Shown in pieces: positions 52,513 to 63,093 of a stretch of DNA of 64,000 nucleotides. The notes beneath the pieces were generated by a model. It had not been told where the DNA came from. It made no database searches and saw only the letters and a program-made list of their open reading frames with translations. Position 1 is the first letter of the stretch; each line of letters starts with the position of its first letter. Position numbers and translations under genes: made by a program. Source of the DNA: Trichuris trichiura (lineage: Eukaryota > Nematoda > Enoplea > Trichinellida > Trichuridae); NCBI GenBank assembly GCA_037903355.1, contig JBAJFE010000014.1:5518001-5582000 (forward strand), read 5' to 3'.

Positions 52513-54060
52513 TATTTTTCTATCCCCAGACGACATCCTAGTCGGGTAGGATGTCGAAGACCTGTTCACCAGCATGCTGCTACGAAACACATGCAGGCTG
52601 CTACATGGCCTGCTGCTCAATGACGACAGCCTCATCGAACGAATTTAGCCCCCCCCCTTCCCAGATAATAAATAGCCCTCAGGAAATTTTGCACGAAAGA
52701 GGGGAAACACTTTCATTTCCAAGCGCAATTTTTTCCCAGAAGCAAGGAACACCTATGAGCAACCACCTGTCACCCGTGCTGGCCGAACTTTCTACGGAAG
52801 ACCTAGAACAGAAGGTTTTTGCCGTGGTGGTTCCCAACTTTTCAACGTGGACAACGTCTTCACTATAATCTAAAGGGGTACCGGGCAGCCGTTCCTCGAC
52901 CACCTGAAGAGCCTGTTCGCTGAAACGATCTTTTTCACAATGGAAATTGAACAGCACGATCGTCTTCCCATCTTGGATATCCTACTAATCCGGAAGGAGG
53001 CAAACATATATAGCCAAATCCACCGTAAGCCAACCTAAACCGCACAGTTCGTCTACTACACATCCAACCACCCCTTTGCGGTTAAACGTAGACTCATAAT
53101 AGGTCCGGTGGACAGAGCTGACCACTTGTGCGATCCGCAGTTCTTGGACCGAGAGCTCTGACACATCAAACCAGTTGTCCATCACAACGGATATCCCCAC
53201 CGCCTAATCGATTCCATTCCTGCCCGCGGACTGCAACATTTCAACAATCCAGACGACGTCCCACGACCTTCACTAGATAGAAAAGTCACCATCCCTCTGC
53301 CCTTCTATTCAGGCATCAGTGACAAAATCTAATCGTTGTCAACAGACTTCAATTTCGTACTCCGCCACTGCAAATCGCCCAACTGAAGGAGCATAATTCC
53401 ATCGGACAAGGTCAAACTCCCCACTAACCAACGATATGGCTCAGTCTACAAAATCACTTGCAAGTGTGGAGGACCTACAAAGGCGAAACTGGAAACGGTC
53501 GCTGACAGGTTCCATAAACATCTAAAAAGCCTACAGAGATCCTGCAAAGCTATGGCGAGACTCAAGGAAAAAACTTTCAAATCAAGAGACCGTCCCCAAA
53601 CACTAACAACACTCCATAAAACAAGCGCGAAACAATTCAGCTGTCGTCGAACACGCCGCGACATGCACTGCAGCTCATACTTCGCTTTCCGCTTCCATGC
53701 TTCTTCATGAACCACGCTTCCGAAAGAGAAAAATCCTGCAAGCGTTACACATAGGACAAAACCACACAATCAACAAAAATGGCGTCTTAGGCGTCAGCCA
53801 AGCGTGGTTATTGTTGACAGCTTCCACAATGCAATTACACCGTCACCCAGCAACCTGACGGATTAGTGCTAAGGCCCCCTTAACCCGAAGAAGGACACCT
53901 GCCAGCGGCCTCTTACAATATAACCAACTTCACACTTCGCAGCACGCTAGCGACGGAAAGTTTGGTGTTCCGAAAGCTCCGCATCCCTTCCTTGCGTGTG
54001 CCAATAAACAGGAATTTACCATCCTCAAGGTTTTTCAACGGGAGCAATCCGTTTCTAAAA

Positions 54061-56294
54061 CCTTTTAGATCATGTACAAAAGGTGCCCTTTGTGTGTGAA
54101 GAACTGCAGCGCACGTGCAGAGACAAGGGGTACCAATGAGGCAGCCGTCCTCGAGCTACCGACTCCATAAGGAATTGGCGGGGGAGTCCCTGGACGGAGA
54201 TTTTTCGCCAATCTTTGAGAGGTCGGCCGATTGGGTTCGTCTCAGCAGGCGATCGCAACCTCAAAACTGCAAAAAAGGCGGCGATAATGGTCATGGCCTT
54301 GAGCATCCTTGATTTAACCCATACTACTTTACGCTGAAAACGGAATGAACTTCCGCTATTTCGCTTATTTTCATAAAATACGCTTCCGCTATCAACAGTT
54401 TTAGCAGGACTAATTTACTTTTACCAAAACTCTCATTATTAAAGACAGAAATGTTATCACAGAGATTGAATGGGGCTGCTGAGAGAGAGAAAGAGAGAAC
54501 GATTGTGATTCCCGTTCACAAAATAACTGCTGTGGCGTGAGATTTATCCTGCCGGTTAGAGTACTTTCCTATTCCAACATACTCAAGATTAGGACAATAT
54601 CTTTTCCATGGGTATACAATGAGGTCTTCGACAACGTAGCTTACCTTAATTTTGTCTGTTTCTATGTTTACACCCCCTAGACTAGAGCGAAACTGCCTCC
54701 AATTCCACACGTAGGAATTAAATTTCTCCTTGAGTGGCTGCAATGATTTCAAGAAAAATGGAGCTATGGCCGAAATAAGCCCTTTCTCACTAGACACAAC
54801 AGTTCTGGAAAGTACGGCTGTCCTTTGAAATTAGAGAGGCGGTAGACCACAGGGTGTTTGATATTGCTACCACGCTTGATAATAGTGAGGTTCAGGCGAA
54901 CCTCATTCGCCAAATCGAGTGTTGGGACGTCGATAGGGTTGAATTAACGCCAGCTAACAGAAGAATGACCCGCAATGAAGGTAATGGTTGTGGTGGCGCT
55001 GATGATGATGATGATGATAATCGGTTAAGCAAATACTCGTAAGATAGGTCTCAAGGCTGAGAATAATGCAGTTCAAGTGAAGTGCGATCATATCCTCTAT
55101 AACAAAGCGTCCAGAGGTCAAAATGGTCTCAGTCATGTTGTGCCCTGTGAAGACAACTTATCCCATCGTTCAAACGGACCAGCAGAATGCCATGAATCAA
55201 AGTCAAGTAGTGCGCGTGATTTTCTTTTTTCCCGCCAAAGCTTAGTTCACACCATTTTCCAAAGAAAACATGATGACTAAAGGTTTAGGCACTGAGTTAA
55301 GGTTTGTGGAATTTTGGAAAATTACATTTTTACGAACAGGCACTTGTGTGCACAAATAGGTCAAGATGTATCTGCTGAATGAAGTAAAACAATGCTAATA
55401 AAGATCGACGGTCTGTGCTCATCCAGACCCTGTTTTCAAGGAAAGACGGTGAGACAATCATCATCTTTCCCTAAGGACGGGACCTGGAGGTCCAGAAAGT
55501 GCTGATAATCGCCTTTATTTTCTCAATTTTACTGCATTAGACAATACATTACCACGAATTTATCACTTCAATGGAAGTTTGAGCTTCGTATTTCAGAATG
55601 CATCGTATTGCAGAATAACTACGTATCGTTGTTTTAGCTTTTATTTTCAGTAAATTCGAACAGGAATATACCCATATGAAATCATCAAAATGTTAACAGC
55701 AGTTTAATTCCTAATGGAGAACACAACACACGTCACTGGCATAAAGTTTCATTAAGTAGAAAACAAAACATAAAGTGCGCAAGGTTTAACTTCGAGAAGA
55801 GCGGAAAAGACACAAAAGCAGAACTTCGAGAACCACGCTGTTCTACTTTTAGCGCTGATGTCCAGTGTAATGCTTCGCTGTTAAAAAAAAACGCACAGCT
55901 ACAAAAGGTAAAAACATCGTTGAGCGCACACAACGTGTGCAATTCGTAATAACTGACCGGAACCACGAATACGAAAACGTGCGATGGACAAGAACAACAG
56001 AATACGCCATAGATTTTATAAAAAAAACATAAGCATTTCTCCACGTTTTATTTTAAAGACCGCAATTCGTTTTTCCATAGCTGGGGATCATTCAGGCTGG
56101 TATCGGTCATTTTCAGTACAGCCAAGAAAACGAAAACATCAAACAGACTAAAGATAATGTCGAACGCAGACACAAACAATGGACGCTGTTGGATAAAACA
56201 ATAGCATACCTCCAGGATAATGTGAGCGAAACTTACTACACAAACTGACTACAGGAGGACGCCGTCTTGAAGTCATGCAAAAACTCAGGCACTA
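54061..56294. other. No certain gene; one candidate exon inside
   Basis: This region is downstream of the L2HGDH gene and right of the last PLE. A short GAT run (about 54998-55020) is present. The minus frame 54070-54306 and the plus frames 54854-55280 have no motif. A possible exon at 54645-54823 is listed separately. Confidence 0.4.
54645..54823 (-). CDS. Unidentified candidate exon
   Basis: Between a weak acceptor (TTTCAAAG) and a good donor (GTAAGC), the minus strand encodes RTAVLSRTVVSSEKGLISAI, APFFLKSLQPLKEKFNSYVW and NWRQFRSSLGGVNIETDKIK without a stop. Composition looks protein-like, but I cannot name a family or find joining exons with confidence. A further possible exon follows a TTTTTTGCAG at about 54265. 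It may be chance. Confidence 0.25.
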
Positions 56295-59200
56295 CTATTT
56301 ACCGTTTTGCAAACAAAATACTTCTGCAGCTTTGTCGACGATTAATTTTGCAATCGACAGGCTAGACGTTGCAGCTGGAGAAGGGGCATTTCGCGTATGC
56401 AAAATTCTCCTACTAAGATCGCCACTCCCACAGTCGAACACAAAATCGTCGACCAGACTTCCCTCACGATCAAGAGCCTGAGCCCTAACTCCAGTAAGAC
56501 CTCTTAAAAGGACGACTTTTCAAATGTGAGCAACGCAAAATTCACGGTTATAAACCTTGTCACGTCTGAGTACGACAGGCTGGGTATGTAGCGCTGTAGT
56601 TGCTTAACTTGACCGCGAATAAATATGCTTCGATAAAATTCAGACAAACCGTAAGCGAAATGTTTGACAGCCAATTTCTGCAGCCCTCTAAAAATAAGAA
56701 AGTGTGATTTAAGGTGAAACCTTTCCGAAACATCAGAAGAGACCTATAGCCGACTGTCTCGAAAAACTCGTTTATTTTGAAGTCAAGGTAGCCGTAACCC
56801 TCCCGCCTGAAGGCCAGAACAGCGTTTGGACCAAGAAGAACATCACCATTCATTCGAGACGAAAAATGGACGCCAAGAAATGGTAAACCAGGGTGTGGAA
56901 CCTGCAAAATTAAGCCATATATTCAATAGAGAACGGCTGAATTTACACCTAGGCCACTGCATCCGTACAGGATACGTTCGGAGGCCTATCGTGGATAGTT
57001 GGAACTCACAGAAAACAGCGACTGCCTTATCACTATGTACTCAGCAGAACTTTGGTACGCATGTAACAATAGGTTGGCACAAAAATAATAGCTGTTGAGT
57101 CTTCCTATTTAATGCCCCCTTTTCCAGGTCCACCTCAAGTACTGCGTAATGGTTACTTTAGCGGCGCATACTGCTGCCTAAGCGGAGCTACACCTGCTGT
57201 TTCCCTAGGACATCTCTACAGAAAAATAATGTGATCGCGTTGGTGCACCTACAATGGGTAAGAAAAAGCATGCCGACAATTATGTACTGCCTTCACCTAA
57301 GTCTAAGTATATCACTTTTGCTTTGGCTTAAGCTTATGCATGAGCCATTTAAGATGGTTGAGAAACAACGGTCTTTCTTGTTTGCCTGAGCCGCCCGAGC
57401 CCTTTCTTCCATTTCAAAACTGGTGCACAAATCGATCGAATTATTCTTCTGCAGAAAAGTTTTTGCGCAGGGCTAGACGTAGCGGCACGTTGCTGCAGGT
57501 GCGCTCAGGTTGACAGTGCGCATGCCCGCTTGACATGCAATTACGAAAAGAAACACTAAATAAAGACCCGGTAAAGTATCTCGCCTTCCAGCCAATCCGA
57601 TTAATCGAGATACTCCTATAGTCAATCGAGGCCATCACGGCTTCATGTGCCGTCATTGGAGCCAGGCGTAGAAAAAACGGTTGCTTAAATGTGTTCCATC
57701 ATCCACTGTAATGTTGGCCGTGCCAGGCATGGACAGCAGCAGGGTCCTGGAAGCTAAATAAACCGTCGATCCCCGTGACTGCAATTTCTCCCTTCACCAC
57801 CCACCCAATTTAATATTATGCAATTTGCAGCTTGCGGAAGTAAAACCGGTTCATGCCACTTCTGCTTTTGCGAACGGAAGTAACCATTAAAAATAATCAT
57901 ATTGGTGGATTCTTCATAGGTTCCCACGCCTTTTTATGACGCCAACATATCACTCTTTATTCATGTTAGCGAGGTTGCTAACATCGTGTAATTCCTCAAT
58001 CATAGAACGTCACGACTTAATGGCGTTATATGCTTCTTTATTGATGATTCACAGAGCAGCTGCTGCACATGAAATATTAGGCAAATATTTGCGCAGAGTT
58101 AGGAGTCATTTTCAAAAAAAGGTCTGAGGAAATGTGTCACCGTTTACATCTGGACTGATCCTCCGGCAGTTAAGAGGCAACGAGGGAACTTGGAATATTG
58201 TAGCAGTCGGTAAGTCAAGCCTGCTGACCGGATGTTTGCCCCTGCTGTCTGGTTTTCCAGGAGTAAGAGCTGTTTGACGACTATCAACCTAGAGCAGGGG
58301 TAGGGAACGTCCGTCCCGCAAGCCGGATACGGCCTGCGAGGCCACTCTATCCGGTTCGCGAGACCATTCCGTCCCGTCCGCTGATCTGAACATATGTGCA
58401 AGCAGGCTATGTTTTTCGGTTGAGTATCCTATACAGCCCGTGAATGATCATATAAACGTCCAAACGGCTCGGAGCAGCAAAAAGGTTCCTCAACCCTGAC
58501 CTAAAGAGAGCACAGGTTCACCGATGCTGCCCCTTCAGCAATACAAGTTCGATGGTGCTCTAGCTGGAAAGTGTTACTGTGAAAAGAAATTAATTTTTGC
58601 GTGCACCAAATTTGTATTCACATCAAAGTAACACTATGTATGCGTTCATAAACATTCGCTATTACTTGCAGTTTCGCGATCAATTCTGGAACGTATCCTC
58701 GCGGACACGGAGGTTTTACCGTATTTTTCAATAACGACTTCTCGTAATACGATTTCTGCCGCAACAGGAATGTAATGGACAGCATTATACTTTCCTACGA
58801 ATACCAAGTGTAGTTTACTTAGGCGCGGCCACATCTTTAAGAGGACATGAAAGCAGAAGCTTAGTTTTTACCTTAGTGTTAAATCAGCTGCATTTGTCTT
58901 TTACCTGCAATGGTCAAGTCATTTTAATTTACACTAATACTTTGCGATCCATGCAAAAACCATACAATTGGTATACATTATCAAAGCAAACAATCACCAG
59001 TGAAGCTGCCACTACAGTTTTACTACCTCCATTATGACAGAAAAAAGAAGAACAGGTCTTAGTAAATCGCAAGATATAGGACTACCAGTTAATGAAACCG
59101 TATTTTGCAAAGCTAGCATACAGCCAGAATACCTTTTTGAACGTAACCACCTGTAATCTATATTCAACCGAGCCACTTATACCCACAGTCTCCCTATGCT

Positions 59201-60398
59201 GATCACCTCCTACGTTAACCTGTTTTCCCCAGTCTGTTGGGTGGTCAACTTACGAAGGTTTAACTGTACTTCAAAGCACTTACCGGATATATGTTTCCTC
59301 GTACCAAGTACTGCTTCTCTGGTTTAAGTTTCAAATATTCACCTCTAATAGGAACTATCTTGGGTTCAGGAGAACAACCAGACAGCCGTGCAAGGTGGTC
59401 AGAATATAAACCAGCACAAATGATAGCATGTTTGCATCTGATCTCCTGAAAGAAAATAAGAACGGGTCAGTTGACTTCAACAGGTAAGCAAGCATACCTG
59501 GTCGCGGCTAAACAAAGACAAGGGGAAAGCATCGCTCGATTTGCTAACTGATAACTGCTCATTTAGTTCGAATTTATCAACGCAGAAATTTGTTATCACT
59601 TGTCCTCCAGACTCAATTAAGTCTTTGCTCAACTGTTTGGTAACAACTGCCCAGTCGACTATGCCCGTATGAGGAGACCAAATTGCTTTCAGACCCTGAA
59701 AATACACATGGCTTCAAATAAGACTATAAATTTAACGTACTTTGCAATATGGTTCATATGTCGGGATATCTGAACCATCTACAATTTTTATGTCAGGAGT
59801 TCCGTTCTGCTTACCCCTTTCGTACAACAATTGCAATCTTGGAAGTTCGGAGTGTTCTACAGCGACAATGAGCTAAACGACCAAATGGTGTCAGGAAATG
59901 ACGAAACCAAGATGTCTTACTTTGCCGCACTTTTTATACGGAAGTCTTTTCTTATCCAAATAGTCATAAACTAAACGAAGGCCATGGACGCAAAGCTTTG
60001 CCTTCAAAGATCCAGGTGTATAGTAAATTCCAGCGTGAATAACACCGCTATTTCTTGAACTCTGATGGACAGCTCAACATGTGCACACTCAAGCTATGCG
60101 CCTATGCGTTTCAGCAACAGAAGCACCTACCCACTTGGTCTTCCTTTTCGACGACAGCTACCTTAAGTTTCGGATAACGCTCAGCAACTTCTCGGGCAGT
60201 AGCACATCCAACAATTCCTCCACCTACTACAACAATGTCAAATTTGTACTTGAAACCGTCGATCCTAGAGGTCTACCAGATCACGACAAGGAACTGATGC
60301 ATAGATAAAACTCACTTGGAGGACGAAGCTGCTTGTTGAATTCCTGACCATACGGGCTTCACATTCCCATGAAACCGAAGGAACGATTTGTAAGGCAT
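56295..60398 (-). CDS. L2HGDH: L-2-hydroxyglutarate dehydrogenase, complete, nine exons
   Basis: Exons: 60316-60398, 60135-60264, 59921-60061, 59741-59872, 59498-59695, 59284-59445, 56721-56901, 56556-56685, 56295-56502. They join in frame to 454 codons (human protein 463). The N-terminus [17 protein letters not shown] is basic, fitting a mitochondrial presequence. [20 protein letters not shown] is the FAD-binding motif. Then come [88 protein letters not shown] and [17 protein letters not shown], all hallmarks of the family. The enzyme oxidises L-2-hydroxyglutarate to 2-oxoglutarate at the mitochondrial inner membrane. Introns are 51, 73, 48, 45, 52, 2382, 35 and 53 nt. The acceptors are TAG or CAG except intron 8 (TTTTAAG) and the 35-nt intron 7 (TTTTTAGAG). 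Intron 6 holds a hAT MITE and a Tigger end. Confidence 0.96.
58295..58498. mobile_element. hAT-type MITE (204 bp) in L2HGDH intron 6
   Basis: The ends CAGGGGTAGGGAACG and GGTTCCTCAACCCTG are inverted matches. The flanking 8-mers ACCTAGAG (58287-58294) and ACCTAAAG (58499-58506) match at seven of eight bases, fitting an 8-bp hAT target duplication. It has no coding capacity. Confidence 0.85.
59159..59266 (+). mobile_element. 3' end fragment of the Tigger-like family in L2HGDH intron 6
   Basis: TATTCAACCGAGCCACTTAT, ACCCACAGTCTCCC, GATCACCTCCTACG and GTGGTCAACTTACGAAGG, then AACTG-TA, match 52410-52514. Only the right end is preserved. It lies 18 bp downstream of the exon 6 donor (GTAAGT at 59278-59283, minus strand reading). 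Confidence 0.8.
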
Positions 60399-61440
60399 AG
60401 TTCACTGAAGTAAAATCGGAGGAAGGGCTGCGCTTCCAAGCTTGCACTGTTTCAATGTTAATCAACATAAAATTAAGCTACAATAAACTTTAGAAATTTG
60501 TTTTCTGTAAAGAGGGCACAGCGTTAAACAATGGTCCTGTTTTTTCATCGTGCGAACTTCTGATCAGCAAATTCCCTCAACGATCACGACTTCAAGGAAT
60601 TGCCATGGCTATCTTCTTCATGATAAGCAGGTAACACGCCAGTAAGAAAACCAAAACATGATTTGCTGCGGCATAATTAATATGTCGTGTAGGGAAAAGG
60701 AGGATGAAGTAGCTTTATGCCGCAGACATGAAATACGTGCTTCGGTATTTTGCTGCTGTGAAACTATTGAAGGTTCACACTACGATGCGCAGACATTTAC
60801 ACTTCTTTAACTAGTTTTATTACCCGGTTAACATCGACAAGGCGACTGCGGAGAAGGTCATCTTGATAAGAGGAATCAGATTGCTCTATCCATTGCCTTT
60901 CCTGAAGCTTGCTTCATTTTACGAATACACTCGCTTGGTTAAACAGAGGGCGAACTTACGCATAGACCTAACAGTCAAGGTGCAGTTGTATTTGTGTCCA
61001 ATCACCGAATTTGACGGACTATTTGTGCAGCTATAGTGCATCCATTTCTAATACGTCCCATATGATGCCACCGTTTATGGTAAAAGGGTTCGTTCCTAGG
61101 CTAGCGCGAACAATCGAACGCCACCCGGTGAAACCCAGGTTCCCAAATGACCAGAACATTACAGCAAAATAAAATTAGGTCTATTCGCTGATTGCACATA
61201 GACATGATACGATTCTTATACCGAAATCAATTTTGAAGAATGCTGCCGGCATCTTCGCTTTCCTAGCACTACTAAACCTAAGCCATACTGCCTTCTAGAA
61301 ACCCAGGATAGCCGATATTCCCTTAGGTGCCATCGGTTTTTAGTTACATTCATTCTTCACAAGTCATCGTTTTTTTCTCTATTCAAGATATTAACATCAC
61401 GGTTTTTTCCAATAAGATTCAACGTGTCATTTCCTGCACA
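60399..61440. other. Upstream flank of L2HGDH, nothing recognised
   Basis: This is the likely promoter and 5' region of L2HGDH (minus strand). No canonical box or other gene could be supported. Confidence 0.4.
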
Positions 61441-61449
61441 GATGGAGTG

Positions 61450-61830
61450 TCAGTTACGGTGTCAACGGCCTTTATACTAGGATTCATATGCCCTTGTTAA
61501 CTGAGTTTTCGAAAAGGTCCTTCGTGCAGAAACTATTTGCCAAACCAAACTAAAGTGCTTCCGTATTCCCAAAAAAGTTCTCTTTTGCATGGTTAATGCA
61601 AATTATTTTTCACAAACTCCAGGAACAGCTATAAACATGGCCTCTTCCCTGTCACTTGCTGAAATCTTTTTGGACATCCAGAGTGCCTTACTTTATCTAC
61701 TACTGTTCCCTCCTTCTCTCCACTCTATTTCAAAGGACATGCCGATGGCGTTTTCACCATCGCAGAGGGGTATTGAAATTCTGTTCCTTGGCAATTTAAA
61801 GTCCTTTTCCTACGAAATTATTTCCTGGTA
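61450..61830 (+). pseudogene. Degenerate PLE reverse transcriptase fragment
   Basis: NYLPNQTKVLPYS, a VNANYFSQ segment and TPGTAINMASSLSLAEIFLD correspond in order to the PLE region LPSRTKLNPFHIVKL..FCM..NYFTF and GVPMGSPLSPVLAEIFM. Homology is short and broken, so confidence is moderate. A separate PLE terminus follows at 61915. Confidence 0.5.
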
Positions 61831-61914
61831 GTCAACTCAGCTTCTTCACCATTACTTCTTGGATGGCACAATCAAATTTCGAACTACAGTGTAAAAAATA
61901 GATTCATTCTCATG

Positions 61915-62050
61915 AAAATGTGGTTCCTTAGTGCGGAAGCGTATGTTTTCATAATGCAAAGCTGTATTACGGAATAGATTCCCGTTTAACGCGTGCTAAC
62001 TGCGGAGCTTTTGGGTCAACCGAGACCCGTCTTCAGTGGTTCTAAATTAA
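61915..62050. mobile_element. PLE terminal fragment with decayed hammerhead-like motif
   Basis: AAAATGTGGTTCCTTAGTGC, GTATGTTTTCATAATGCAAA, TATTACGGAATAGATTCCCG and GGAGCTTTTGGGTCAACCGAG, then ACCCGTCTTCAGTGG, follow the left end of the 34-kb PLE base for base with scattered changes. On the minus strand at 62003-62036 the core is CTGAAGA, stem CGGGTC/GACCC, then AAAAG, with GAAA damaged. No coding part or target duplication was found. Confidence 0.8.
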
Positions 62051-62349
62051 TATTTAATAGTCAAATTAACAGAGTCAAAATAAACAGGAAATTCAGTTGC
62101 GTTGGCATTAGACATGGCAAAAGCAGGTGATGCGTGAACATCGACCATGTGCCATCATCTGTACGCACTGCATACTTAAAACTCTGGAAGGTGCGCGCCA
62201 CGGTCAGTCTGAATTGAACAACAAGGAACGCACTAGCATTAGAAAAGAACTGTTGGAGAAAAAAAACTGTCTCTTATCGCATTACAGGCGACTAGGAAGG
62301 GATCCCAAATGAAAATCCGCAAAGCAAAAATAATACCAATACAAAGGAC

Positions 62350-62616
62350 GGATCCAGTTCGAATTTGGCCCTCCGTCGGCTGAAGCGATAACTTCAAAAG
62401 GCAATGCGCGACGATACTGCGTACTGAAGTGTGATTAGCGCAGCGTGATTAGCGAATGCAGGAGGTCACTGACCCATAAACCTTATGTTTAGGCTTAGGC
62501 TTAGGCTAGGGCAGGAGAAGATGGCCGGCAAACGTATTGTTCCATTGCTCCTTAATCTGCATTTGACCTCTTTTGAAGTTATCGCCTCAGCCGACGAAGG
62601 GTCGAATTCGGACTAG
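62350..62616. repeat. Inverted repeat (about 50-bp arms) enclosing TTAGGC units
   Basis: The left arm CCGTCGGCTGAAGCGATAAC with TTCAAAAG (62352-62401) is the reverse complement of the right arm CTTTTGAAGTTATCGCCTCAGCCGACGAAGGGTCGAATTC (62571-62612), with a few mismatches. Between them at about 62489-62508 are three adjacent TTAGGC units. It looks like a small fold-back element. No target duplication was identified. Confidence 0.7.
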
Positions 62617-63093
62617 ACCCCAGGAATACAGCCATGCTAAATGCTAAACAGAAACAAAATGTTTTTGTCTGTATTGTGGGATCGAGACAGTGCGGCACAG
62701 TGTCTCCCAAAATAATGTTCGTTATCGTCTCCTCTTGCAGCCCTGAGCTCGTCTCCCAGCTGACCTGACTATAATCGCCGCGCCAGTGACGAGAAAATAG
62801 AAACAAGAGCAGCATGAAGTACAGGCGAGATAATTACCCCAGTGCATGCTCTTTATTCTGGTCGTCCTTCTTAGTCAAGCTTCTTCCTAACCGCTGAAGT
62901 TTAGCATTTTCCGTCTACGTTGCCCATTCCACCTAAGTCAGGATAACAAACTGGCTGACTCAAAAAAAGTAAATTAATCAGCATAGAGCGTAAATTAGCA
63001 TTTCAGCACTTCGAGACAATACTTCCTTATAAGAATCAGGCAAACTGTAATTGTAAGCGTATATTCAAAAGAAAATTTCCAGGATCAAGCGCG
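62617..63093. other. 3' flank of UNC-50 gene, nothing recognised
   Basis: No separate gene is seen. It probably includes the UNC-50 3' untranslated region, but no clear AATAAA in suitable position was verified. Confidence 0.4.

Larger units (their letters stand above)
49470..54060 (+). pseudogene. Degenerate PLE copy interrupted by a Tigger-like element
   Basis: The left part (49470-50161) reads MEKLVLTKGLNYVPTTKR, TKADKGNAVVIIDK, and SPELYCLSKGHKPDT, ending LLNAVKT. The right part (52515-54060) resumes PDDILVG and DVEDLF (RT motif), then PMSNHLSPVLAELSTEDLEQ, TMEIEQHDRLPILDILLIR, and GSVYKITCKCGG with VADRFHKHLKSL, the remains of the GIY-YIG domain. The catalytic YVDDIF is frameshifted (about 52845-52865). 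The far end near 53955-54060 has TTCCGAAAGCTCCG and ATCCGTTTCTAAAACCTTTT, reminiscent of the family's terminal repeat. The element is an old fossil of a third PLE lineage. Confidence 0.85.

Noticed and set aside
49470..54060. Three separate genes suggested by the broken plus-strand frames
   Set aside because: Removal of the TA-flanked Tigger element rejoins them as one PLE fossil.
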